DNA from: Gordonia gummivorans
Lineage (GTDB): Bacteria; Actinomycetota; Actinomycetes; Mycobacteriales; Mycobacteriaceae
Length of the DNA stretch: 64,000 nucleotides
Assembly (NCBI RefSeq): GCF_022513585.1
Contig: NZ_JAKWBF010000008.1
Location: 1 to 64,000, forward strand
Direction of reading: 5' to 3'
Below are positions 27,754 to 35,858 of this stretch, piece by piece. Each line of letters begins with the position of its first letter. The first letter of the stretch is position 1. The translations under genes and the position numbers were made by a program. The notes under the pieces were generated by a model. The model ran no database searches and was not told the DNA's origin. It was given only the letters and a program-made list of their open reading frames with translations.

Positions 27754-29454
27754 TCACCGAACAGCTGTCGCCGCGGTGGCCCGTAGACGAACCAGTCGTC
27801 GTCGTGTGCGGTCGATCGCCACCGGGTCTGGCGGTTCCGCGTCGTCGGCCGCCGGCAGGATCGAGGTGATCTCGTCGACGATCTCCTCCAACTCCATTGC
27901 AAACGGCAGCATCTCGCGAGCCTGCGCGGGAACCGGGGGCGGTTCGGCATAGGCGGCCAGGCACGCCGAGCGCGCCCCGTGCGCACGCCGGTAGGCTTCA
28001 TCGCGGCAACGCACGAACCTCCTGCGATCGCGATCTGTGACGCCTACCTCGGCCAGGTAGTCCTCGGCCGCACTCAGCCCGTCATCGATCCGTGCTTGCT
28101 GTGGAAGACGTCGAGCGCCCGGCCAGCAGACGTAGCCAAGCAGGACTGCAATCACGGCTCCAAGCACGGTGTCCTGCATCCGGATCAGCGGTGCCACGGT
28201 ATCCGGACCGCCGACCGAGGCGGCCAAGATCGCCGACAGCGTCACACCGACGACGCTCAGCCCGTACAGCTTGGGCGCAGTGAGCGCAGCGAATGCCAGA
28301 CCAACCGACGCCGCAACCGCAACCGCGGATCCGCTGTCCCAGCATGCGAGCACGGCGGCCGCGATCAGTGCACCGACAAGGGTGCCGGCGACCCGATTCA
28401 TCGTTCGCACGAAGATCGAGGCGTACTCCGGGCGGACTATCACCGCGACGGTCAGCGGCAGCCAGAACGAATGCTGCGGGTCGTGCAAGGCGACGGTGAT
28501 CGCGGTGGCCACGCCCATGCACAGCGCCATGCGCACTGCGTTGTGCGCCGACTCTCGAGTCGCCAACGGATGCAGCACAGTTCGCCCGCCACGACGCTCG
28601 GGACCCGTCGGCGTGCGTCCGTCACCGGCCACGGCGCGCGACATCGCGCGCAATCCGGGTGTCGTCAGCGGCCAGTCGCCGGCAAGTTCTACCGTTCTTC
28701 CGGCGCGAATCAGCGTTCCGGCGGTGCGCAGGGTGGTCACGATCGACGCCGGGACAGGTTGCTTCTCGGCATAGAGCGCGGCGGTCGCGTGCGCGACACG
28801 CTCTGTCGTCAAGTCCCATCCGGCGTCACGCGCCTGAGCCGATGCGGCGGCCATTCGCGTTCGTGCCGCACGGGCATCCCCCCGCCCGATCAACTCGCAC
28901 AGGTCGGCGGCCGCGTCACACACGGTCGCCGCGTACCGCCGTTGGGCAGAGCCATGCCGGAACGGCCAGTCGGCCACGTGCACAACACCGATGGCGAGCG
29001 CCCCGATCACGTACCACACTGCCTGTTCAGCGGGGTCGAGCGTGGATCCCCCGAACTGCCCAAAGGCCACGCCGATGCTGAGCATCATCCCGAAGGCAGG
29101 CCCGGAAAGGGCGGCTGCGCCAACGAAGCCGGACGCCGAACCCGCCACTGCAGCAACCACAATCATGGCCAGAGGCGAACCTGCCGTCGATCCTCCGACC
29201 ACAAGGCCGATGACCGCTCCGCATGCCTGCACCGCCAGCGCTGTCAGGCGGCTGCGATACGAATCCCCGATGACGAAGGCAACAGAACAGGCCGCGCCCA
29301 GGTAGGCGACCCCGAGCTTGTCCCAGTCGCCGAGCCACAAACCGAGGAGCAGAAGCGCGCCGCCGGCCACCAGCGCGCGCACAGCGGACGACACGGCGAG
29401 CGGAGCGGTGGAAGGCCGGAAGGCCGCAGCCAGCGCACTTGCGGTCTCCGACAT
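27754..29454 (-). CDS. FUSC-family membrane protein (aromatic acid exporter-like)
   Basis: 566 residues from the ATG at 29454. Two membrane blocks of about six helices each (residues 20-180 and 330-470), with cytosolic regions after each; the second block contains SFWLPLTVAVIVRPEYASIF, the FUSC signature. This is the architecture of AaeB/YccS-like proteins proposed to export aromatic carboxylates. No membrane-fusion partner lies beside it. It is divergent from the broken cyclase gene. Confidence 0.8.
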   Translation of the reverse strand: MSETASALAAAFRPSTAPLAVSSAVRALVAGGALLLLGLWLGDWDKLGVAYLGAACSVAFVIGDSYRSRLTALAVQACGAVIGLVVGGSTAGSPLAMIVVAAVAGSASGFVGAAALSGPAFGMMLSIGVAFGQFGGSTLDPAEQAVWYVIGALAIGVVHVADWPFRHGSAQRRYAATVCDAAADLCELIGRGDARAARTRMAAASAQARDAGWDLTTERVAHATAALYAEKQPVPASIVTTLRTAGTLIRAGRTVELAGDWPLTTPGLRAMSRAVAGDGRTPTGPERRGGRTVLHPLATRESAHNAVRMALCMGVATAITVALHDPQHSFWLPLTVAVIVRPEYASIFVRTMNRVAGTLVGALIAAAVLACWDSGSAVAVAASVGLAFAALTAPKLYGLSVVGVTLSAILAASVGGPDTVAPLIRMQDTVLGAVIAVLLGYVCWPGARRLPQQARIDDGLSAAEDYLAEVGVTDRDRRRFVRCRDEAYRRAHGARSACLAAYAEPPPVPAQAREMLPFAMELEEIVDEITSILPAADDAEPPDPVAIDRTRRRLVRLRATAATAVR

Positions 29455-29562
29455 ACCGCCAGCGTAACGCTCGACAATCCACCTTGACGTCACCTCGCAC
29501 CAGGACCCGATATCGTTACCGTGGCGGTCGGATGGAGATTTGCAGTGCGACAGGAGTTGTCG

Positions 29563-30313
29563 ATGGACAGCAAAATGCCCTCCGAGCGGCTTCGTAGGCT
29601 CGAATCCAACTGCGACAACGCCGGGCGCTGGGGTCCCGACGACGATCTCGGGACTCTGAACCTGATCACTCCCGCAGTGCGAATCCGAGCCGCCAGTCTG
29701 GTGTCCGAGGGAGTTACGGTTTCGCTCGCATCCGACCTGCAACTCCCGGCGACACAGCACAGCGACCTCCTCGTGTCGCATTCCATCGATTCAGAACCCG
29801 CCGTGCCGGATGCGATCGTCGACGAGGTCACGCTGAACGTCCACGGGTGGGGAACCCACATCGACGCGCTCGGGCATTTCCACCTCAACGGTACGACCTA
29901 CAACAATCGCACCGTCGACGACATACTCGGACCCGAGGGCCTGAGGCGAAATGCGGTGACCGCCATGCGAGACGGCATCTTCACCAGAGGCGCGTTGCTC
30001 GATGTCGCGCGCACGCGCGGTGTTCCCTGGCTGGCTTCCGATGAATTTGTGACCGCCGCCGATCTCGACCGTGCGGAGGCAGCCACCGGGCTGACTGTCG
30101 AATCTGGTGATGCCGTCATCGTTCACGTGGGACTCGACGCCCGCCTGGCGGCGGCTCCCGATGCAGACCCTGACGTTCCTGGAGTGGCTGCGACTCGACG
30201 ACCTGCTGCGGACTGTCGAGAGATTCGACCGCAGCACGTTCCTACTGACCGCCGCCCCTCTCGCAATCACCTGCGGAACAGGCTCACCCCTCAATCCGAT
30301 CGCCACCTTTTGA
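29563..30313 (+). pseudogene. cyclase-family protein (kynurenine formamidase-like) with internal deletion
   Basis: From the ATG at 29563 (AGGAG upstream) the protein follows the bacterial cyclase family: GRWGPDDDLGTLNLITP, then the metal motif HGWGTHIDALGHFH, then GDAVIVHVGLDARLAAA. There it leaves the family. In another frame, 30160-30313 gives the true C-terminus, RFDRSTFLLTAAPLAITCGT then GSPLNPIATF and a TGA. About 80 residues between the two pieces are missing. The first frame runs on as Arg/Ser-rich noise to 30453. Confidence 0.8.
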
Positions 30314-30316
30314 GGT

Positions 30317-31127
30317 TCAGACGTGTACCGACAACAGTACGATCGCGGCATGCTCACGAATCGCCGACCATCGTGAGGACAACGCAGTCATCGCAATCGG
30401 CACATCGGTCGCATCGATCGGGCACATGCGCTCAGGAGAGAATGTACTCCTAAGTGCGACATCGATATTCGGCCACACGCTCAACGCGTTCTCGAGTGGT
30501 GCATAGTCGAGCCCACACCATCGTCGCGATCCCGCATAGTGATCGGTGAGCACGTCGAGGATCGTGGCCTCGACGCCTTCGTCGGGTGCGCAATCGGAGA
30601 GGATTGCGACGACGGTGGTGAGGTGGCCCCGATGCCCCAATTGTTTGGCAGTGGCGGCAGTATCGCCGTTTGGGCGCGATCGTAGGGCAGCGATCAGATC
30701 GCTGGTTGCCGCGCCCCAATCGGGAAGCGGCCGTCGCATCGGGATTCACATCATCGATGAAGAGACAACGAACACTGTTGTCCGGCATGGTGTTCTGTAA
30801 TCGACCCTCGGCTTCGCAACATGCTGCGCGGACTGATCGTTCATACCCGTCGAAAACGTCGATCCAGGTCGAGCCACCGAGTCCGCCCGCCGCGGTGATC
30901 CGGGACGCGACGTGATCGCCGACTCGCGGTGTCTCGACCTCCCAATGCCGGTCACCTGTGACGATCACGGTGACCGTCGGCCAGAGCACCAGCATGTCGC
31001 GGGAATGCAGACCCCCGACCTCTACACGATCGATCGTCGTACCCGGACTACAGCGTTGGATCTTCTCCACCGCCGCGACCACCTGATCGGCCAGGAGACT
31101 CTGAACGCCGTGCCAATCGACCGACAC
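30317..31127 (-). pseudogene. hypothetical protein, frameshifted in the middle
   Basis: A GTG at 31127, one base after the Rieske gene's TGA, opens a sensible protein (VDWHGVQSLLADQVVAAVEK onward, RCLFIDDVNPD) down to about 30740. From there sense continues only in another frame (RRPLPDWGAATSDLIAALRS to a stop at 30317), while the first frame turns into Arg-rich noise. One indel near 30740 explains both. The family is unknown. Position says it was cotranscribed with the Rieske oxygenase. Confidence 0.55.
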
Positions 31128-31128
31128 G

Positions 31129-32304
31129 TCAGGCCAACGAGATGCCGAGCGCATCCGCGAGCACCCGCACCATGTGTTGCACACCAATCTCATTGCGCCC
31201 CAGCACCATGTGGTCGTGTTGACCCCGTCGGGCTCCTTGACTGCACTGCGGGAGCATCGCAAAGTCTTCGTCACGAACTGCCGCATGGACCTGCGCGAAG
31301 ATGCCGTCGTACATTTCCCGCTGTTCGTCGGTGGTCGCCGGGTAGCGCGCCATCCAACTGTGCCGGACGGTGCATTTTCCGGCGGCTCCGTCGGGCAGGA
31401 TGTCGATCACCTCGACCCCGACCGGACTGTTCGCGAGGATCAGATTGGGATAGATCCAGTAGATGAGGCCCATCTGTGCCGACGGCTCCCACATATCTCC
31501 GCCGGCCTCGGTGCCATCGAGGTCGGTGATCCACTTGAACGGGAACCCGATTCGGTGGTGGCGGCCGAACTCGTCGTAGACATGTGTGTTGGCAATGGTG
31601 TTCTGTCCAATCACGCTCTTGCCGTGCACGAACGGAAAGTGATATCCCTCGGCGAAAGCCTCAAGGGCACCCTTCCAGTTCACCTCCGAATTGAGCATCT
31701 TCTCGTCGTGGTACTGGAAGGCCCCGTAATTCCATTGCGCCAGTTCCATGTTCATGGGACCGAGATGAGCGTCGAGGTCCATCTGTGCGCCTGTGGTGAG
31801 GACCGCCCAGATCCATCCGTGGCGCTCTTCGGTCGGCAACTCGACCAACCCGTAGGAATCCAAATCGACGTCGTCGAACCCCGCCTTGCCCGGCACGCCC
31901 TTGAGTTTGCCGGTGTTGTCGTACACCCACGCGTGATACGGACAGGTGAACCGACGGGCATTGCCCGCACCGCACGCAGGCATGGCTCCGCGGTGTCTGC
32001 AGTAGTTGAGGAACACATGTGCCCGGCCGTCACGATCGCGGGTTATCAGCAGCGAGTCCTCCATCACCTGGCGCACGACATAGTCGTGCACATTCGAGAT
32101 CTGCACCGACGCGAGCACCGCGATCGGCGTGCGCCGGAGGATCGTCGACTGCTCGATGTCGGTGAGTTTGTCGTCGGAGTAGTAGCTCAGCGGAACGCGC
32201 ATTGTCGACGGTGCGACGTCTGTCGTCCCGGCGAGCGCCAGATCCAATCCACGACGAGTCAGTTCAGGTCCGAGGGGCGTGCAGTGGTCGAGTTGGGCTG
32301 TCAT
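31129..32304 (-). CDS. Rieske-type aromatic ring-hydroxylating oxygenase, alpha subunit
   Basis: 391 residues. Rieske [2Fe-2S] site: Cys102-x-His104, then Cys121-x2-His124 (YCRHRG and CPYHAW). Catalytic domain: AEGYHFPFVHG with the two His ligands (222 and 227) of the mononuclear iron. It would hydroxylate or demethylate an aromatic or quaternary-amine substrate using electrons from a reductase; none is encoded nearby. It is divergent from a TetR gene with a palindrome between, so it is probably inducible. Confidence 0.9.
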   Translation of the reverse strand: MTAQLDHCTPLGPELTRRGLDLALAGTTDVAPSTMRVPLSYYSDDKLTDIEQSTILRRTPIAVLASVQISNVHDYVVRQVMEDSLLITRDRDGRAHVFLNYCRHRGAMPACGAGNARRFTCPYHAWVYDNTGKLKGVPGKAGFDDVDLDSYGLVELPTEERHGWIWAVLTTGAQMDLDAHLGPMNMELAQWNYGAFQYHDEKMLNSEVNWKGALEAFAEGYHFPFVHGKSVIGQNTIANTHVYDEFGRHHRIGFPFKWITDLDGTEAGGDMWEPSAQMGLIYWIYPNLILANSPVGVEVIDILPDGAAGKCTVRHSWMARYPATTDEQREMYDGIFAQVHAAVRDEDFAMLPQCSQGARRGQHDHMVLGRNEIGVQHMVRVLADALGISLA

Positions 32305-32351
32305 ACCCTGCGACCATACACTCTTTGAGTTGACCGTCTAGTCGCATTCGC

Positions 32352-32372
32352 CTGGTCGATTGCGTCGACCAG
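32352..32372. promoter_or_regulatory. probable TetR operator
   Basis: CTGGTCGA-TTGCG-TCGACCAG is a perfect 8-bp inverted repeat in the 86-bp gap between the divergent Rieske and TetR genes, 18 bases before the regulator's ATG. Partial copies (TTGACCGTC upstream, CTGGTTGACTGG downstream) flank it. This is the expected place for an autoregulated TetR site. Confidence 0.6.
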
Positions 32373-32390
32373 TCCTGGTTGACTGGAGCG

Positions 32391-32969
32391 ATGCGTACTC
32401 ACGGTTGGGGCGGAAACACCCCTGCGTCCGACTCCGAAGCCATCGAGCGGATACTTCGTGCGACCTGTGAGCTCATGGACGAGGGCTCGCCCAATCCGTC
32501 AATTCTTCAGGTGGCAAAGCGAATCGGGGTCACTCGGCAGACGATCTACCGCTACTTCGCCAACAGCGATGAACTGGTTCGCGCCGCCGCGGAGCATTCG
32601 AGTGTCGAGTTTCTCGACGACCTCGCGTCGGCCTTGGCCGGTATCGGCAATGTCTCGGAGGCTGTCGTCGAGAGCATCGCGGTCACCCTCGAGATGCTTC
32701 GCTCGAGCAAACGCTTTGAACTTCTCTTCACCGCAGGCACCGATAACGTTGTCATCGCCGCAGTCACCTCGCCCGAGGCCGTCGCCCTGGGCCGGTCGAT
32801 AGTCGACGGCTTCGATGTGGACTGGAGCGGATGGACCGAAGACGATCGAAACGAACTCGTCGAACACATGCTGCGTACGCTGCAGTCGTTCATCGTCGAC
32901 CCGGGGCACCCACCGCGTGAGGGCACAGAACTCCGTTGCTACCTGCGTCGGTGGGTGGCACCCCGTTAG
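32391..32969 (+). CDS. TetR-family regulator
   Basis: 192 residues from the ATG at 32391; a TTG four codons earlier is the alternative. HTH: SEAIERILRATCELMDEGSP, then ILQVAKRIGVTRQTIYRYFANSDELVRAA. The C-terminal ligand domain is unremarkable. It probably controls the divergent Rieske oxygenase through the 32352 palindrome. Confidence 0.85.
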   Translation: MRTHGWGGNTPASDSEAIERILRATCELMDEGSPNPSILQVAKRIGVTRQTIYRYFANSDELVRAAAEHSSVEFLDDLASALAGIGNVSEAVVESIAVTLEMLRSSKRFELLFTAGTDNVVIAAVTSPEAVALGRSIVDGFDVDWSGWTEDDRNELVEHMLRTLQSFIVDPGHPPREGTELRCYLRRWVAPR

Positions 32970-33048
32970 GTGACCGAGCCGCATTCACCGTCATCGGCGA
33001 AGATACTGTGAATGGATGCATTCCGAACGACGTCAAGAGGTGCACCTC

Positions 33049-33471
33049 GTGAAAGCCATGCCGCGCAGAGTTCTTGGACCGTTGATCGCGGCTGCGCTCG
33101 TCACTCTCGGCAGCCTCGCACCTGCCGCCGGTTTCGGTGTTGCACAGGCTATTTCGCCTGACGAATCCCAGGGTCGGATCACCGATGCCAGTAGCGACGC
33201 CGAGGTTGCCGCTTATGGATACCGCGATCTCACGATGAACCGGATGACCCACGCTGCCGCGCGTGACTACTCGGCCGGCAGAAAGACCGCCGTGGCCGCC
33301 ACGAAGGCGATCAGCAGCCATATCTCGGGAGGGCGATACTGTGCGGCAGCACAGATGGTCAGCCGGGCGTTGACGGAACAGGGTGCCACCAGCGGAGCAG
33401 TACAGACCTTCTACTTCCGAACTGGCTGCATCAGCGCGCCGGCTGTCACCCACGAGGGTCCGAGATCCTGA
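33049..33471 (+). CDS. small secreted protein, unknown function
   Basis: 140 residues from the GTG at 33049, chosen for AGAGG about 8 bases upstream. Signal peptide MPRRVLGPLIAAALVTLGSL with cleavage near VAQA. The mature part is Ala-rich and helical with two Cys (GGRYCAAAQ and RTGCIS) that may pair. No family recognised. Confidence 0.65.
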   Translation: MKAMPRRVLGPLIAAALVTLGSLAPAAGFGVAQAISPDESQGRITDASSDAEVAAYGYRDLTMNRMTHAAARDYSAGRKTAVAATKAISSHISGGRYCAAAQMVSRALTEQGATSGAVQTFYFRTGCISAPAVTHEGPRS

Positions 33472-33729
33472 CTCAGATCGCCGGATCCGGCGCACTGAGG
33501 TCGGAGACGAGCTGGCGTGCCTGCGAGTCAGCGACCCACCTGCCGACGTCGTCGGCGATCGTGGAGGTGGGAAGAGCGCGGCCGCGCTCAGGAAACCGCG
33601 TTTGTGGTAAGAAAACGCACATGCGGCCAGAAACCGCTGGCGCGCATCGGGTTTCTGACCCGACACGCAGTTTCTGGGTTCACGACACGCCGACGAGCAC
33701 TCGGGCGAGGGTGGTCGTCCGGCCTTGGG
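33472..33729. other. noncoding segment with small hairpins
   Basis: No gene seen. It holds competing short inverted repeats: GCGTTT / AAACGC (33598-33618), GCCAG / CTGGC (33626-33641), and CAGAAACC (33628-33635) pairing either with GGTTTCTG (33650-33657) or, via CCAGAAAC, with GTTTCTGG (33670-33677). It leads into repeat copy B, just as copy A is preceded by a hairpin-rich stretch. Confidence 0.5.
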
Positions 33730-33893
33730 CCGCACAAGAAGTAGGGGAAGAAGTTTCCTCCCCTACCCTTGGAGTCCTCCGCGCGAAATTTCGCGGGGAG
33801 GACTGGGAACTTAGGGGAGGAAGTTCTTCCCCTAGATTTTTCGGCACGACGCATGCGTATTTGCACAGGTCAGAGGCCCGGCTACCGAACTCT
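33730..33893. repeat. intergenic long-hairpin repeat, copy B
   Basis: Homologous to 24733-24898 in the same orientation. In this copy the core 33742-33834 is one imperfect palindrome centred on CGCGAAATTTCGCG (33782-33795). Going outward, AGTCCTCC pairs with GGAGGACT, TTCCTCCCCTA with TAGGGGAGGAA, and TAGGGGAAGAA with TTCTTCCCCTA, with a few unpaired bases between. It ends 5 bases before the stop of the minus-strand SRPBCC gene, the same placement as copy A. Confidence 0.8.
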
Positions 33894-33898
33894 GCTGA

Positions 33899-34360
33899 TC
33901 AGCCAGCAGCAGCCGCCAGTCGATTCAGGGTGTCCTCCAGTTGATCCTTCGAGACCAACGGGAAGCCAACCTGCTGCAGGAGATCCTTGTCGGTGACCTT
34001 CGACCAGTCGTAGGTGTGGCGGACGAGGGTGGCATCGGGTCCCTGCGATTCAAGCTCCCACAACCATTCCCACCCGGGTGGCTCGGTTCCCGCCGGCGCG
34101 GTCTTCCATGCCACGAGTTTGTCCTTCGCGTACCCCGTGACGTGGTTGTCGGTTTTGTACTCGCCGCCCATGTGTGGCCCGTCCATGTTGACGGTGAACA
34201 CCTCCCCGACCTCCTGTATCCGGTCGGCATGCTCAATGCTTCGCATGAAACCCGAACCGTCGATCTCGAGGTGTCGGCGCGGATTGCTGATGACATCGAA
34301 GATCCGGTCGACGGGTGCGTCGATGACTCGTTCCACGGTGATACTCGTTGATTCGCTCAT
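33899..34360 (-). CDS. SRPBCC-family protein
   Basis: 153 residues from the ATG at 34360 (AGGA upstream). ITVERVIDAPVDRIFDVISNPRRH is the first strand and helix of the START-like fold; the centre has GWEWLWELESQGPDATLVRH and the C-terminal helix LVSKDQLEDTLNRLAAAAG closes it. Hydrophobic-ligand binding is expected; no enzyme activity can be assigned. Confidence 0.75.
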   Translation of the reverse strand: MSESTSITVERVIDAPVDRIFDVISNPRRHLEIDGSGFMRSIEHADRIQEVGEVFTVNMDGPHMGGEYKTDNHVTGYAKDKLVAWKTAPAGTEPPGWEWLWELESQGPDATLVRHTYDWSKVTDKDLLQQVGFPLVSKDQLEDTLNRLAAAAG

Positions 34361-34483
34361 TCCTCCACCGTGCCCAAACATCGACGAATGGGCAACGATG
34401 CAGGTTGTGGGGGTCGAGCGGGCAAGCTCCACCCCGAAGCCCGACACCAAGACCGTCCGATCATCTGCCGCGAGCACGAGGCC

Positions 34484-34843
34484 CTACTCGGCCGGTTCCC
34501 AGAGTTCGATCGGTAGACCTTCGGGATCGTGAATCCGGGCGAACCGCCCGATCTCGCTGTCCCAGTCGGCATTTCGTTCCACTGCGATTCCCGCCGACTC
34601 GAGACGGTCAACCAGATCGTCGAGATCGGTGACCCGAAGGTTCAGCATGAAGGGCTGTTCGACCGCGAAGTAGGTGCTGTCAGCAGGGAATGGAGCAAAG
34701 ACCGTCATCCCCGACTCCTGTTGCCACACCGTCCCTTGGCCATCCTCGCCCGCGCCGATGCCGAGATGCTCGGAGTACCACGCGGCTCGAGCCTGCGGAT
34801 CACGACTACGGAAGAACAGCCCGCCTATTCCAGTGACAGCCAT
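34484..34843 (-). CDS. VOC-family (glyoxalase-like) protein
   Basis: 119 residues from the ATG at 34843. A single vicinal-oxygen-chelate domain: VTGIGGLFFRSRDPQARAAWY, LNLRVTDLDDLVDRLESAGI, and RIHDPEGLPIELWEP with the metal-ligand Glu. Substrate unknown. Confidence 0.8.
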   Translation of the reverse strand: MAVTGIGGLFFRSRDPQARAAWYSEHLGIGAGEDGQGTVWQQESGMTVFAPFPADSTYFAVEQPFMLNLRVTDLDDLVDRLESAGIAVERNADWDSEIGRFARIHDPEGLPIELWEPAE

Positions 34844-34883
34844 GTCTCCGAGACTATCTCCACAGCACGCAGAGAGACCACGA

Positions 34884-35402
34884 TCAGGTGACCGATGGGC
34901 CTGCGTCACGAACCTCGTCGACCTTGCTCATGGCCTCGCGCAGCTCGCCGAGCCAGGAATCCGTATGTTGCCCAACGAGCTTCACGCACCACGACAACGC
35001 GTCCGCGCGGCTACGGGCGACTCCCGCGGCGACCAATGTGTCCAAGACCTGGCGTTGTGGCTGCCGTAGTCGGGTCATCACCGGAACCGCGAGGTGAGTG
35101 AACAGTTCGGCGGAGTCGCCGCAGCGCACGCCCCAAGCCACCTTGCGGCCGAATCGGCGCCCAGCCTCCTGAGCAACCTCGATGCGCTTGTCCCGGGTCG
35201 ATTCCCGGAACCGTGCAATCCGGCCGGCCTCCGCTTGTCGCTGATCGACAGGTTCGGCGCCGGACTCGACATCTGGCGGATCGATGGTTCCGATGATGGT
35301 GATCTCCTCGCGGTCCACCCGGACCTCGGGGGCGCCGGTGAACAGGTCGTCCGGCAAGCGTCCCGTAAGCCATCCGGATACCGCTGATTCACTGTCACTC
35401 AT
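34884..35402 (-). CDS. hypothetical actinobacterial protein with RHH-like C-terminal segment
   Basis: 172 residues. The N-terminus has GWLTGRLPDDLFTGAPEVRVDREEITIIG, a pattern conserved in actinobacterial hypothetical proteins. The C-terminal part (RQVLDTLVAAGVARSRADAL, then SWCVKLVGQH) resembles a ribbon-helix-helix or antitoxin-like helix pair. A perfect palindrome lies directly before its AAGGAGG ribosome site, so it may bind its own promoter. Function not established. Confidence 0.6.
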   Translation of the reverse strand: MSDSESAVSGWLTGRLPDDLFTGAPEVRVDREEITIIGTIDPPDVESGAEPVDQRQAEAGRIARFRESTRDKRIEVAQEAGRRFGRKVAWGVRCGDSAELFTHLAVPVMTRLRQPQRQVLDTLVAAGVARSRADALSWCVKLVGQHTDSWLGELREAMSKVDEVRDAGPSVT

Positions 35403-35413
35403 GGCGACCTCCT

Positions 35414-35429
35414 TGATTACTTGTAATCA
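35414..35429. promoter_or_regulatory. palindrome before the RHH-like gene
   Basis: TGATTAC-TT-GTAATCA, 7-bp perfect arms, 12 bases before the ATG at 35402 and touching the AAGGAGG site on the minus strand. A repressor there would block both initiation and ribosome access. It may also serve the divergent arsR promoter. Confidence 0.55.
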
Positions 35430-35498
35430 GTGATACCACGTAATCCACCAGCGAGCGACTCGGACATGCCCTTCTTGACGCGCCGGGGCCATAGAGCA

Positions 35499-35522
35499 AT
35501 ACTTAGGTATATGCCTAAGTAT
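35499..35522. promoter_or_regulatory. ArsR operator spanning the arsR start codon
   Basis: ATACTTAGG-TATATG-CCTAAGTAT: 9-bp perfect arms around 6 bases. The arsR ATG (35511) is the centre of the palindrome. ArsR proteins typically bind imperfect 12-2-12 repeats; overlap with the start codon suggests a leaderless transcript repressed by its product. Confidence 0.65.
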
Positions 35523-35858
35523 GACGAAGACGTCGACGCATTGCTCCGCGCTCTCGCGGACCCGACGCGACGCGCCGTCGTCGAACGATTGGCCAAGGCC
35601 CCGGCCGTGGTGTCCGAGCTCGCGGCACCCTTCCCCATGGCCTTGCCGTCGTTCATGCAGCATCTGGGCATCCTCGAAAAGGCGGGAATCGTGCTGTCCC
35701 ACAAGCAAGGTCGCGTTCGCACCGTCAGTCTGAGACCGGGCGCCCTTGACGCGTTGCATCTATGGCTCGGCGAACAGCGGACACCCGCAGAAGACCAGGC
35801 CGACCGACTCGGCATCCACCTGACCCGCACCGCCGGAAAAGAAGGAGATCTGACATGA
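35511..35858 (+). CDS. ArsR-family winged-helix regulator
   Basis: 115 residues: LLRALADPTRRAVVERLAKA, PAVVSELAAPFPMALPSFMQHLGILEKAGIV (recognition helix) and the wing SHKQGRVRTVSL. No metal-binding Cys is present, so it belongs to the non-metal type common beside SRPBCC genes. No ribosome site precedes the ATG, which lies inside a palindrome. It overlaps the next gene by 4 bases, opening a three-gene operon. Confidence 0.88.
   Translation: MPKYDEDVDALLRALADPTRRAVVERLAKAPAVVSELAAPFPMALPSFMQHLGILEKAGIVLSHKQGRVRTVSLRPGALDALHLWLGEQRTPAEDQADRLGIHLTRTAGKEGDLT

Noticed and set aside
27979-29487. Long open frame antisense to the FUSC gene
   Set aside because: Arg/Gln-rich composition with no domain; the opposite strand encodes a full membrane protein.
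31174-32328. Long open frame antisense to the Rieske oxygenase
   Set aside because: A GC-rich shadow; the minus-strand Rieske motifs are complete.
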